Positions 17,818 to 26,073 are shown, numbered from the stretch's first letter. The stretch: 42,205 nucleotides of DNA from UBA5109 sp964606735 (GCA_964606735.1 CAZSHI010000019.1:1-42205), one strand, 5' to 3'. Numbers and translations: made by a program. The notes: generated by a model not told the origin, from the letters alone.

Positions 17818-18471
17818 TTAGGCACTTTGCTCCCAGTTGAAATTGTCGCGTTCACTCTCTGCCTGTTCTAACCACCACTCTATATTGGGATTGCTTAACA
17901 GAGTATGAATGTAATCACAGGATTTTTTTGTTAATTCCGCACCATAGGTCTTCAGTGCGATAATCATGGGGGCGATCATGCAATCGGCAATACAGAACTG
18001 GCCAAACAAATATGACCCTCCATCGCCATAGCTGGAGCGACAGGAGTAAATTATCGCATCCAGCCTGGCGATCTCTTCTTCGATGAAGCCGGAGATTTTC
18101 ATTTTCGATTGCAATTGGCAGTTCATGGGCCAGTCCTTTTTGAAATGCTGAAAATCCGAGTGCAATTCATTGGAGATGGATCGTGCTGCCGCTTTTTTTT
18201 TCTGGTTCAAGGGCCAGGCTCGAGATTCCAGAAAAGTTTCATTAATGTATTCGCAGATCGCCAGAGAATCCCAGACTTTGATGTCTTCGTGCAGAAGTAC
18301 AGGCAATTGTAGGCTGGGAGAAACCATGGCAATTTTTTCAACACTGTCATCCTGAAAGAGTTTGATGAAACATTCTTCATAAGGGACATCAAACTCGTTC
18401 AGTAACAGCCAGGCTCGTAAGGAGCTGGAAGAGTAGTTTCGATCACCGCTAACCAGTCTTGGTAGGTCCAT
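17818..18471 (-). CDS. Glutathione S-transferase family protein
   Basis: I choose the ATG at 18471 (MDLPRLVSGDRNYSSSSLRAW) because AGGAG lies 6 nt before it; an ATG at 18504 overlaps the pdsO stop codon by 4 nt but lacks such a site and precedes the conserved start. The product has 217 residues, normal for the family. Residues 1-80 are a thioredoxin-like GST N-domain (NYSSSSLRAWLLL, cis-Pro region SLQLPVLL, then DSLAICEYINE); the rest is the helical C-domain. Cytoplasmic; the substrate is unknown. It is tightly placed behind pdsO, so the two are co-transcribed, which is unusual company for a dedicated sortase system gene. Confidence 0.9.
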   Translation of the reverse strand: MDLPRLVSGDRNYSSSSLRAWLLLNEFDVPYEECFIKLFQDDSVEKIAMVSPSLQLPVLLHEDIKVWDSLAICEYINETFLESRAWPLNQKKKAAARSISNELHSDFQHFKKDWPMNCQLQSKMKISGFIEEEIARLDAIIYSCRSSYGDGGSYLFGQFCIADCMIAPMIIALKTYGAELTKKSCDYIHTLLSNPNIEWWLEQAESERDNFNWEQSA

Positions 18472-18500
18472 TTTATTCTCCTGTACAAAGCCTTGTGTGC

Positions 18501-19292
18501 TCATTGTTTGCTCAGTGTGATCAAGTCGCCATTGGCAGACTGCAGTTCGATATTGACTCGGCGGTCAAAGAAATAGCTTTCGGGGTTGTCGATCTCGCTG
18601 AGACTCTGATTCTCACCAAAAGCGCCGGTACTGATTTGTTCTGCGTTAATGCCATAAGACAGTAGGGCTCTTACTACAGAATCGACACGTTGTTCTGACA
18701 GGCGCTGGTTATCTGCGTTACTTCCTCTTGGATCGGCATAACCTGTAACCAAGATTCGGGGGTTTTCAATTTCTCTGGAGAGTTCCGCCAGATTAGCCAG
18801 GGACTGTAGATAGTGTTGCTCGATCTGAGCCGAATTAGTCTGGAAATGAAGGGACAGTGCAGTGTCTCCGCAACAGTTAATAGTGTTTTCCAGCTCATTA
18901 ATCTGCTGACTCAGACTAACACGCTGCAGACTGATGGCTTCAAGTTCCCGCATGGCGCTCTGATACCTTGCTTCCAGTTCGCCCTGTTGATCCTGCATGG
19001 CGATTAATTCACGCTGTGCCTGATTTAAATGTAGTGTTAGGGCTTCTTTTTGGTCCTGCTCATTACTGAGTGTTGTACCTAGCAGGCCAAAACCAGCAAG
19101 GGCAATGGCACCAGGAGGGCCAGCAATCAGTCCGCCAAGAATGGCACCACCGATAAAACCGACGGTTTCCTTTTGAGTATCATCATGCCTCATCTCTGCC
19201 AATTCGCTGGCTGGCGCAGCAATTGCTGTATTGATAGCGGTAAATACCAGTGAAGCCAGGATCAGGGGTAAAAGTACATTGGTTTTAGTCAT
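18501..19292 (-). CDS. pdsO: OmpA-family protein of the proteobacterial dedicated sortase system
   Basis: 263 residues with a signal peptide (ends AIAAP), a Gly/Ala-rich segment (VGFIGGAILGGLIAGPPGAI, about 44-63) like a small membrane-associated glycine zipper, a coiled coil (about 75-135), a CC pair in NCCGD, and a C-terminal OmpA/MotB domain (about 142-255) with GYADPRGSNADNQRLSEQRV, the peptidoglycan-binding signature. PdsO proteins are known only alongside the histidine kinase and response regulator of the dedicated sortase system, which lie divergently next door here, and this decides the assignment. Its exact function is unknown; it is probably anchored to the cell envelope. A GAGGAG site precedes the ATG by 8 nt. 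Confidence 0.88.
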   Translation of the reverse strand: MTKTNVLLPLILASLVFTAINTAIAAPASELAEMRHDDTQKETVGFIGGAILGGLIAGPPGAIALAGFGLLGTTLSNEQDQKEALTLHLNQAQRELIAMQDQQGELEARYQSAMRELEAISLQRVSLSQQINELENTINCCGDTALSLHFQTNSAQIEQHYLQSLANLAELSREIENPRILVTGYADPRGSNADNQRLSEQRVDSVVRALLSYGINAEQISTGAFGENQSLSEIDNPESYFFDRRVNIELQSANGDLITLSKQ

Positions 19293-19400
19293 CTCATAAT
19301 CTCCTCAGGTTGTTGACTAGCTCTTGTGTTCCTGGCTGTGTATTTAAAGGCGAGTGTAGTACTTTTTATGGGGCTAATAAGGGCTATGCACTGATCAAAT

Positions 19401-19437
19401 ATGGCAAGATTATGGCAATTGCCAGCTGTGCCATAAT
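19401..19437. promoter_or_regulatory. Array of TGGCA half-sites between pdsO and pdsR
   Basis: ATGGCAA occurs as a direct repeat at 19401-19407 and 19412-19418, an 11-bp period typical of OmpR-family regulator sites. TGGCAATTGCCA (19413-19424) is a perfect 12-bp palindrome, and ATTATGGCA (19409-19417) with TGCCATAAT (19429-19437) forms a 9-bp inverted repeat. The likely binder is PdsR; this is inference. Confidence 0.55.
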
Positions 19438-19444
19438 GCCTGCT

Positions 19445-19458
19445 GCAAAGCGCTTTGC
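19445..19458. promoter_or_regulatory. 14-bp perfect palindrome upstream of pdsR
   Basis: GCAAAGCGCTTTGC is a perfect palindrome 45 nt before the pdsR ATG, just upstream of a TATAGT hexamer (19467-19472) that could be the -10. It may be an operator or part of the promoter; no regulator is identified. Confidence 0.35.
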
Positions 19459-19503
19459 TATTCATGTATAGTGCATAAAAATCAATTACTTGTGTAAATC
19501 ACT

Positions 19504-20205
19504 ATGAGTCGAAGAATCGCGATTGTTGAAGATGAGGCGGCCTTGCGCGAGAACTATACCGATGTCCTGCGGAAACAGGGGTATGAGGTGACGAGTTACC
19601 CCAATAGAAAAAAAGCCATGGAAGCCTTTGAAGTCCGGCTGCCCGACCTGGCTGTGATTGATATCGGGCTGGAGGAGGAAATTGATGGAGGCTTCAAACT
19701 TTGCCAGACCCTGCGTTCCATGTCCGAGACTTTACCGATTATTTTCCTGACGGCCAGGGACAATGATTTTGATACGGTCAGTGGGCTGCGCATGGGTGCT
19801 GATGATTATCTGAGCAAGGATATCAGCCTGCCTCATCTGAGTGCGCGTATTGCAGCTCTGTTTCGCCGCCTGGATGCGCAGGGCAAACCGACCGAGCCGG
19901 ATAAGTTGCTTGAGCGAGGTGATTTACTGATTGACCTGAGCCGTCTGACAGTTACTTGGAAAGGGGAGCTGATCACTCTTACTATCACAGAGTTCTGGAT
20001 GTTGCATGCCCTGGTTAAATTTCCAGGGCATGTTAAAAGCCGGGATGCGCTGATGCAGGAATCAAAAATATTTGTTGATAACAGTACCATTACCTCCCAT
20101 GTTAAAAGGATTCGCAAGAAATTTATTCAGGTGGATTTCAGCTTTGACTGTATTGATACAGTTTATGGTATGGGATACCGCTGGAGCACCGAAGGGCCAG
20201 ATTAA
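19504..20205 (+). CDS. pdsR: Dedicated sortase system response regulator
   Basis: 233 residues: an N-terminal receiver domain (1-120) with acidic E9/D10, phosphoacceptor D53 (VIDIG), T83 (FLTARD) and K105 (LSKD), and an OmpR/PhoB-type winged helix (about 135-230, ITEFWMLHALVKFPGHVKSRDALM, ending DTVYGMGYRW). The receiver has a two- to three-residue insertion after D53 (GLEEEIDGG), as I recall for this family. The stop codon overlaps the ATG of the histidine kinase (TAATG), so the pair is translationally coupled. It probably binds the half-site array in front of it and controls pdsO and itself. No strong ribosome-binding site is visible. Confidence 0.88.
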   Translation: MSRRIAIVEDEAALRENYTDVLRKQGYEVTSYPNRKKAMEAFEVRLPDLAVIDIGLEEEIDGGFKLCQTLRSMSETLPIIFLTARDNDFDTVSGLRMGADDYLSKDISLPHLSARIAALFRRLDAQGKPTEPDKLLERGDLLIDLSRLTVTWKGELITLTITEFWMLHALVKFPGHVKSRDALMQESKIFVDNSTITSHVKRIRKKFIQVDFSFDCIDTVYGMGYRWSTEGPD

Positions 20206-22397
20206 TGTCCTCTCTGCTTAAAAAATTGTCCAGTATCCGAACCCGTCTGGTTCTGGTGTCCAGTTTTTTACTGGTTATTCCCTGGCTCGGTTATCGCTAC
20301 ATTTTAGAGATGGAAGGTTATTTGAGTCGTGCTCAGGAGCAGACGGTGCTTGGCACGGCCAGAGCCTTGGCAACAGCACTGAGCGAAAGACCTGAGCTGT
20401 TTAATGACAGCACTTATAGTCGTGCAACAGAAGGCGGGGATCTTTATGTATATCCGGTGTTTTATCCGTTGGCAATTGATGATGGCAACTTGCTGGATTG
20501 GCGCGATTACCAGCAATACGAACAGCATTATGAAGAAGGCAGTACCAATGCGAATCCGGCCAATGCGCTAACCTCGTTCAGAACAGCCAGCCTGCCAGGT
20601 GATCCCTTGAGCTTTCGGTTGATGCTGGGAGAGTACAACCGATCCCTGTTTGCATACCTGAGGGTGATTGATGACAACATCGTATTGCGCGATAGGGAAA
20701 GTCTGCGGGTTGACCGCAGTGACAGCTTGAGACTGGCATTCATCAATGCAGATGGCGCCTTTGAGCGTTATGTGATTTCCCCGTATGACGATGAATTTAT
20801 TTACCCCTATCGCATTGGTAATGACATTACTGATATTTCCAGTCTGCAATATGAACCCCGTATCACAGGGCGTTGGACCAAGAGGCCTGACGGATATGAA
20901 GTAGAGTTGCGCCTTCCTCTAGAGATGTTGGGGGACCGGTTGGCGATATCGGTGTTTGATGTGGATGAAACTGATGAACGGCGACTGGCGGCTATTGTTT
21001 CTACCGCTGGCGTCAATAATCCTGAAGAATTGGGTAGTTTACGACGCCCGACACCTGAAATTGATCGTATCATTTCGGCAATGGGTTTGAGCAATTCACG
21101 TGTGCAGGTTGTAGACCGTAGTCAGCGGGTTTTGCTCAGTGAAGGCGATATACAGAATGCCAGTGGGTTGATGCTGGATGACAGTCCCGCAAGTGAATCC
21201 GGTTTATGGAGCGTGCTGAAGGAATCGCTGCTCAGACCCTTGTATAACCAGATATTGAGCAAACCGATTTCAAATTTTGTCGATGAGCTTTATCAGGCCG
21301 GCACTCTGGATGGAGAATACATAATCTCAGCCTTGCAGGGCGTGCCTAACACGACTTTCAGAACGCTAGAAGATGGGGAAACACGAATTCTGGCCGCTGC
21401 CTTTCCGATTATGGATGATGGCCAGGTTCTGGGTGCAGTGCTAGTCGATCAGAACATGAACGGTATCCGGACCTTTCGTAATCAGGCGCTGGAATTACTC
21501 TTTGATACCATGCTCGGCATTATGTTGTTGGTGATCACAGTGCTGTTTCTGTTTGCTTCGGCTCTGATCTCTCGACTGCGCTCCCTGCGCAATCAGGCTG
21601 AACAGATCATCGATGATAGCGGGCGTATACATAACACCATTCTGGCATCAAGAAGCAGCGATGAGATTGGAGATCTGAGTAGAAGTTTTGCCAATATTCT
21701 GGATCGCTTGACGCAATATACACATTACCTGGAAAACATGTCTTCCCGGCTTTCTCATGAGTTAAGGACGCCCGTAACAGTAGTTCGCTCCTCGCTAGAA
21801 AATTTGCGCATGGCGGCAAATGAGCAGGAATTAGACACCTATATTCGTCGTGCGGAGGAGGGAATTGCCAGGCTCAACCTGATATTGACCAATATGAGTG
21901 AAGCGTCACGCCTCGAACAGATTCTCAAATCGTCCGAGAAGGAAAAAATTGATCTGAGTAAAATCATTGCGGCCTGTGTTGAAGGTTATTCTCAAATCTA
22001 TCCATATGTCACATTCCAAAAAGAGATATCAGACACTCCTGTCATTATAGAGGGTAACGCAGACTACATTGTCCAGTTGATGGACAAGCTGATTGCCAAT
22101 GCGGTTGAGTTTTCGTTTGAAGATAAGCCGATCAGAATAAAATGTGTCAACCAGGATAACGAAGCGGTTATCAGTGTGGTCAATTCAGGGCCTTATTTGG
22201 CAGAAGAAATGAAAGACAGAATTTTTGATTCGATGGTTTCGATGCGACCAGAAGGCAAGAAAACCCAGCCTCATCTTGGCATGGGTTTACATATTGCACG
22301 CATGATTACGGATTATCATGGGGGAGATATCTATGCTGATAACCTGCTGGATGAAAAAGGTGTCATCGTTGTCTTGAGAATTCCGCTGTCACCTTGA
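20205..22397 (+). CDS. pdsS: Dedicated sortase system sensor histidine kinase
   Basis: 730 residues. A first membrane segment (about 14-30, LVLVSSFLLVIPWLGYRYI) is followed by a large periplasmic sensor of about 400 residues, whose middle (about 145-265, DSLRLAFINADGAFERYV to VELRLPLEMLGDRLAISVFD) resembles a CBM9/DOMON-like beta-sandwich. A second membrane segment (about 431-450) leads to HAMP, then HisKA with phosphoacceptor H518 in SRLSHELRTPVT, and HATPase_c (N-box LIANAVEF, G-box MGLHIARMI). Length and the GYRYILEMEGYLSRAQEQ opening fit the dedicated sortase kinase family. It should phosphorylate the overlapping response regulator. The signal is unknown, possibly a glycan. Confidence 0.88.
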   Translation: MSSLLKKLSSIRTRLVLVSSFLLVIPWLGYRYILEMEGYLSRAQEQTVLGTARALATALSERPELFNDSTYSRATEGGDLYVYPVFYPLAIDDGNLLDWRDYQQYEQHYEEGSTNANPANALTSFRTASLPGDPLSFRLMLGEYNRSLFAYLRVIDDNIVLRDRESLRVDRSDSLRLAFINADGAFERYVISPYDDEFIYPYRIGNDITDISSLQYEPRITGRWTKRPDGYEVELRLPLEMLGDRLAISVFDVDETDERRLAAIVSTAGVNNPEELGSLRRPTPEIDRIISAMGLSNSRVQVVDRSQRVLLSEGDIQNASGLMLDDSPASESGLWSVLKESLLRPLYNQILSKPISNFVDELYQAGTLDGEYIISALQGVPNTTFRTLEDGETRILAAAFPIMDDGQVLGAVLVDQNMNGIRTFRNQALELLFDTMLGIMLLVITVLFLFASALISRLRSLRNQAEQIIDDSGRIHNTILASRSSDEIGDLSRSFANILDRLTQYTHYLENMSSRLSHELRTPVTVVRSSLENLRMAANEQELDTYIRRAEEGIARLNLILTNMSEASRLEQILKSSEKEKIDLSKIIAACVEGYSQIYPYVTFQKEISDTPVIIEGNADYIVQLMDKLIANAVEFSFEDKPIRIKCVNQDNEAVISVVNSGPYLAEEMKDRIFDSMVSMRPEGKKTQPHLGMGLHIARMITDYHGGDIYADNLLDEKGVIVVLRIPLSP

Positions 22398-22636
22398 ATC
22401 GGCTTAACTTCTACGGGGCGTTTTTTTAGCTTTTCACAAGGGTTGATGCCTGGCATATAAATAGCATGATAATTTCAGATAGATATCATGATGAATTTCT
22501 TTTTCAGTTAATTCGTCATTACTTAATTGAAAATTAATTTGTTACAAGCGAATTTAATTGAATATTAGCTGCTCGAGGTCTAGGATATTTGATATCTAAA
22601 GGTAAAGGATCTGTCTTTAGCAGGTAAGTTCAACCC

Positions 22637-23695
22637 ATGCTTAATCGTACGCTTATATTTCTGATGCTGACAGGCCTTAATTTTCATGTGCCTGTGCTGG
22701 CTAATAATCTCCCTGATTATTCAGATCTTGTTCAAGCTGTAATCCCGAGTGTTGTCACCATCATGAGTTCTGGGGATCAGGGCTCCTCACTCACCCAGTT
22801 AAATTCTTCTGCCGCCGAAAATGACGCTCATGTACCGTTTTTTTTAAATACTGCTGCATCCAATACGGGGTCCGGTTTTGTTTTATCGGATGACGGTTTG
22901 ATTTTAACAAATGCGCATGTGGTTCAGAATGCACAGTTTATTTCTGTACAAATGTACGACGGCTCCACTTATATGGCAGAAGTCGTTGGTCGTGATGATG
23001 TTTTGGATCTTGCCTTGCTGAAAATTCATGCAATTGAGTTGAAACCCGTTACTATGAATCGTGATCAGCAAAGCCTTCGTGTAGGGCAGAGTGTCTTGGG
23101 AATCGGGTCTCCCTATGCATTTGAATATTCAGTGACGACAGGCATTGTCAGTTTTTTGGGTAGAACACTTTCCAGTGCCGGAATGCGAAATCATCAAGTA
23201 AGCTACATCCAGACCGACATGATGATTCATCCAGGAAATTCAGGCGGTCCCATTATCAATGCTGAGGGTCAGGTCATTGGGATGAGCTCCCGTATATTTT
23301 CTACTACGGGTGCTGCCATGGGTATTTCATTCGGGATACCGGCTAATATCATCGATCAGGTTGTTAAACGCATGCTCAACATCCACGATAATTCATTCAC
23401 CCCGCTGGGATTGCTAACTGTTAGTATTCCTCCGGAACAGGCAATTCGTTACGGATTGCAGAAAAATTTTGGGGCACTTGTTACCAACGTAGATCCAGAA
23501 AGTCTTGCCGGTAAGAGTGGCCTGAAGGCAAATGATGTAATCGTTACAGTCAATGATAGAGTCATCAGGAGCAGTGAAGAACTTCAAATTCAACTGGGCT
23601 TGCTGGAAGCAGATGAAAGAATTGAAATCACCGCTATCCGCAATGGCAGATATTATTCAACCAGTCTGCAGTTTCCAGGGGATATTGAACAGTAA
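22637..23695 (+). CDS. HtrA/DegQ-type periplasmic serine protease with one PDZ domain
   Basis: 352 residues with a Sec-type N-terminus (MLNRTLIFLMLTGLNFHV, cleavage possible at LANN). The chymotrypsin-like protease domain has the complete triad: H93 (TNAHVV), D124 (VLDLALLKI), S202 (GNSGGPII). A single PDZ domain follows (about 250-345, GALVTNVDPESLAGKSGLKANDVI). One PDZ and this length match DegS, the sigma-E pathway protease, but the N-terminus looks cleavable and the gene is apart from the degS-like contexts I know, so I leave the symbol blank. It degrades or senses misfolded envelope proteins. It is a single-gene unit, with an AT-rich 239-bp upstream region and a terminator. Confidence 0.88.
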   Translation: MLNRTLIFLMLTGLNFHVPVLANNLPDYSDLVQAVIPSVVTIMSSGDQGSSLTQLNSSAAENDAHVPFFLNTAASNTGSGFVLSDDGLILTNAHVVQNAQFISVQMYDGSTYMAEVVGRDDVLDLALLKIHAIELKPVTMNRDQQSLRVGQSVLGIGSPYAFEYSVTTGIVSFLGRTLSSAGMRNHQVSYIQTDMMIHPGNSGGPIINAEGQVIGMSSRIFSTTGAAMGISFGIPANIIDQVVKRMLNIHDNSFTPLGLLTVSIPPEQAIRYGLQKNFGALVTNVDPESLAGKSGLKANDVIVTVNDRVIRSSEELQIQLGLLEADERIEITAIRNGRYYSTSLQFPGDIEQ

Positions 23696-23717
23696 AAAAG
23701 TATTGCCCATGCCAGAC

Positions 23718-23745
23718 AAAAAGCCCCGATTCAGGGGCTTTTTTT
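23718..23745 (+). terminator. Rho-independent terminator of the HtrA gene
   Basis: AAAAAGCCCC pairs with GGGGCTTTTT around GATTCA, followed by further Ts to 23745. The A tract on the left side means it could also end minus-strand transcripts from the converging GntR-PurM gene, 60 nt away. Confidence 0.93.
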
Positions 23746-23805
23746 GAACAAGCAGCCAGCTGGTGCTTTATGAAGAGGTTTGGACTATCTTTCTATAGGT
23801 GCAAG

Positions 23806-25221
23806 TTAAGTAAGATATTCATAAACCTCACCAGCATGACTCAAGCTTAATTTGTTGCCAGAGGCATTGGCTTCGGTACGACCAATGATACGTGCTTCAA
23901 TATTGAAACTTTCAGCTATCTCAATGACCTTCTGAGCATCTTCTGCTTCACAATACAGTTCCATGCGATGGCCCATGTTAAATACCTTGTACATTTCCTG
24001 CCAGGGTGTTCTCGACACTTGTTGAATGGTTTTAAAGATAGCCGGAGTGGGGAAGAGCTTGTCTTTGATAAAATGCACCTTGTCACTAAACTTCAGGCAC
24101 TTAGTCTGTGCTCCGCCTGAGCAATGGATAAGCCCCTTTATCAGGCTGGGATGCGACTCTAGAATCGTGTGAATGATCGGAGCATAGGTGCGGGTTGGAC
24201 TTAGCAGGGCTTCACCTACCGTAAACTCGGAATCAGGCAGAGGGTCCTCCAGCCTGAAGGGGCCGCAATACATCAGTTCCCTGGATACGTTGGGGTCAAA
24301 ACTTTCAGGATAGTTCTTAGCATAATAAGAACCAAGCATGTCATGACGGGCGCTGGTGAGGCCATTGCTGCCAATCCCGCTATTTGGGCGGGTTTCATAG
24401 CTGGCCTGTCCAGTGGATGATAAACCGACAATCACAAGCCCGGGCTGGATAAGATCACCGGTGATGACATCCTTCTTTTTCATCACGGTAACGGCGCAGG
24501 AATCCACGACCACAGTGCCGGTCAGATCGCCGACATCAGCTGTTTCCCCGCCACCACTGTATATTTTCACACCAAAATTTCTCAGTGTTTCAAGGAAGGT
24601 TTCGCTACCTTCAATCAGGGCACTGATCACTTCTCCGGAACAGTTCAATGCATTACGATTCAGCGTATTTGAAATCAGAATTCGTCCATTGACGCCGATA
24701 CACAAGAGATCATCAAGGTTCATTACGATGGAGTCCTGGGAAATGCCATGGAACACCTCTGCATCACCACTTTCCTTGTAGGCCAGATAGGCAATGATAG
24801 ACTTTGTGCCACTGCCATCAGAGTGAATCACATTGCATTGTTCAGGGTTGCCTGTCAGAAAATCTTCAGTAATTTTGCAAAAAGCATTGGGAAAAAGGCC
24901 GTGGTCAAGCTTGTCGACCACATCATGAACTTCAGTTTTGTCAGCAGACACCCCTCGGGCCTGATAACGCCCCAGACTCTGGTCTGGGCTGCTAATAATA
25001 TAGCCGCTGCGGTCCTGTGCTTTGATCAGTCCCCGGTATTCCAGTTGACGAAATGCCTTGGCTACCGTATTGGCGGCAAGTTCATGGCTATCGGCCAGCA
25101 CTCGGATACTGGGTAATTTGTCACCCGGGCTCAATTCTTGTGTATTTATTTTAAAATGAATCTGATCGACAATTTGTTGAAAAATGGGAGTGGGAATGTC
25201 GCTATCCAGTTCGAGTTTCAT
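23806..25221 (-). CDS. GntR winged-helix domain fused to PurM-type AIR synthase
   Basis: 471 residues in one uninterrupted frame. Residues 1-78 are a GntR/YtrA-type winged helix (PIFQQIVDQIHFKI, LSPGDKLPSIRVLA, ANTVAKAFRQLEYRGLI). Residues 85-471 are a full AIR synthase (PurM) domain: RYQARGVSADKTEVHD start, SDGSGTK (134-140) for ATP/Mg, GGETADVGD (224-232), SNGLTSAR (285-292), SPTRTYAPI (341-349), CSGGAQTK (367-374) and FNMGHRMEL (414-422). PurM closes FGAM to AIR in purine synthesis. This domain looks like the roughly 390-residue Bacteroidetes version, not the 345-residue enterobacterial one. Cytoplasmic. It may be a purine-responsive repressor or a self-regulated enzyme; motifs look intact, so activity cannot be excluded. 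A perfect palindrome lies 26 bp upstream. Confidence 0.88.
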   Translation of the reverse strand: MKLELDSDIPTPIFQQIVDQIHFKINTQELSPGDKLPSIRVLADSHELAANTVAKAFRQLEYRGLIKAQDRSGYIISSPDQSLGRYQARGVSADKTEVHDVVDKLDHGLFPNAFCKITEDFLTGNPEQCNVIHSDGSGTKSIIAYLAYKESGDAEVFHGISQDSIVMNLDDLLCIGVNGRILISNTLNRNALNCSGEVISALIEGSETFLETLRNFGVKIYSGGGETADVGDLTGTVVVDSCAVTVMKKKDVITGDLIQPGLVIVGLSSTGQASYETRPNSGIGSNGLTSARHDMLGSYYAKNYPESFDPNVSRELMYCGPFRLEDPLPDSEFTVGEALLSPTRTYAPIIHTILESHPSLIKGLIHCSGGAQTKCLKFSDKVHFIKDKLFPTPAIFKTIQQVSRTPWQEMYKVFNMGHRMELYCEAEDAQKVIEIAESFNIEARIIGRTEANASGNKLSLSHAGEVYEYLT

Positions 25222-25246
25222 ATTTCACCTGCGCAGTTGTGCGCTC

Positions 25247-25274
25247 AATCTGTATCACACCAATGATACAGATT
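25247..25274. promoter_or_regulatory. Perfect 11-bp inverted repeat, candidate GntR-PurM operator
   Basis: AATCTGTATCA (25247-25257) is mirrored exactly by TGATACAGATT (25264-25274) with a 6-nt spacer. It sits 26 nt before the GntR-PurM ATG and 17 nt before the rsmJ ATG, where a bound dimer would block both genes. YtrA-type GntR repressors are known to bind such palindromes next to their own gene. Confidence 0.7.
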
Positions 25275-25290
25275 ACCAGAAGGTAGCTCA

Positions 25291-26073
25291 ATGAAAATTG
25301 CTTTTTATGCCGAACCCGGACTTCTGACAAGCGAGTTTGGCAGTATGCTGCAATTTCTAGCTCTACCGGTGCTTGAAAGTCCCCCAGAACTTGGGGAATT
25401 CGACTTTTTGCTGTGTCTCGATGCAAAGGGTTTATGCCTGCAAAGCCTGAGTGTCAAAAAAGGTGAGCACAGACGCCTGCCAACCCGCGTAGATTTCTGC
25501 GATGCTGCCTTGCTTTATCGGAAAAACACCACCGGCAAGCAGCAGGGGCTAGCCAAAGCGGTAGGTTTGAACCGGCATGAACCGATGCAGGTGCTGGATG
25601 CCACTGCAGGTCTGGGAAAGGATGCGTTTATTCTGGCAAGTCTCGGTTGCCGCATCACCTTGCTGGAGCAGTCGCCGCTGATATTCAGCCTGCTGAAAGA
25701 CGGTATGCAGCGTGCTGAATCCCAGGGCGATGCTGATATTCAGCAGGTGCTTGCACGCATGCAGCTTTTTTATACCAAGGCTGAGGATTACTTTGGGGCT
25801 ATCGTTGCCGGTAATGAACAGAAGCCAGACGTGATTTACCTGGATCCAATGTTTCCCTTGCGTGATAAAAAAGCCGCCGTGAAGCGTGATATGGGCCTCT
25901 TGCAGGAGCTGCTCGCACCGACAGATTGCCTAGACGCGCTACTGGAAAAAGCGCTGGAATGTCAGGTTAAACGGGTGGTACTAAAGCGTCCTGGCAATAA
26001 ACCTCAAAAAAACAGTTCACAGGCCAGCTTTATTGTGCCAGGTAAATCGGCTTATTTTGAAATCTACACCTGA
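25291..26073 (+). CDS. rsmJ: 16S rRNA (guanine-1516-N2)-methyltransferase
   Basis: 260 residues, typical for RsmJ (YhiQ). It methylates G1516 of 16S rRNA with S-adenosylmethionine. The SAM-binding motif I is LDATAGLGKDAFILASLG (about 101-118), with LLEQSP as motif II and the catalytic-type YLDPMFP (about 189-195); RVDFCDAALLYRK upstream is characteristic. An AAGG ribosome-binding site lies 9 nt before the ATG. The family is confined mainly to gammaproteobacteria, which supports the host assignment. The gene diverges from GntR-PurM, and the palindrome lies in the shared 69-bp region, so it may be under that regulator. It converges on dapE with one base between the stop codons. Confidence 0.94.
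   Translation: MKIAFYAEPGLLTSEFGSMLQFLALPVLESPPELGEFDFLLCLDAKGLCLQSLSVKKGEHRRLPTRVDFCDAALLYRKNTTGKQQGLAKAVGLNRHEPMQVLDATAGLGKDAFILASLGCRITLLEQSPLIFSLLKDGMQRAESQGDADIQQVLARMQLFYTKAEDYFGAIVAGNEQKPDVIYLDPMFPLRDKKAAVKRDMGLLQELLAPTDCLDALLEKALECQVKRVVLKRPGNKPQKNSSQASFIVPGKSAYFEIYT

Noticed and set aside
22398..22427. Possible terminator after the histidine kinase
   Set aside because: There is a run of seven Ts at 22421-22427, but no stable stem of more than 4 bp precedes it.
22596..22621. CTAAAG/CTTTAG inverted repeat in the HtrA leader as a riboswitch
   Set aside because: A 6-bp stem alone does not support a known riboswitch class; I see no conserved core.
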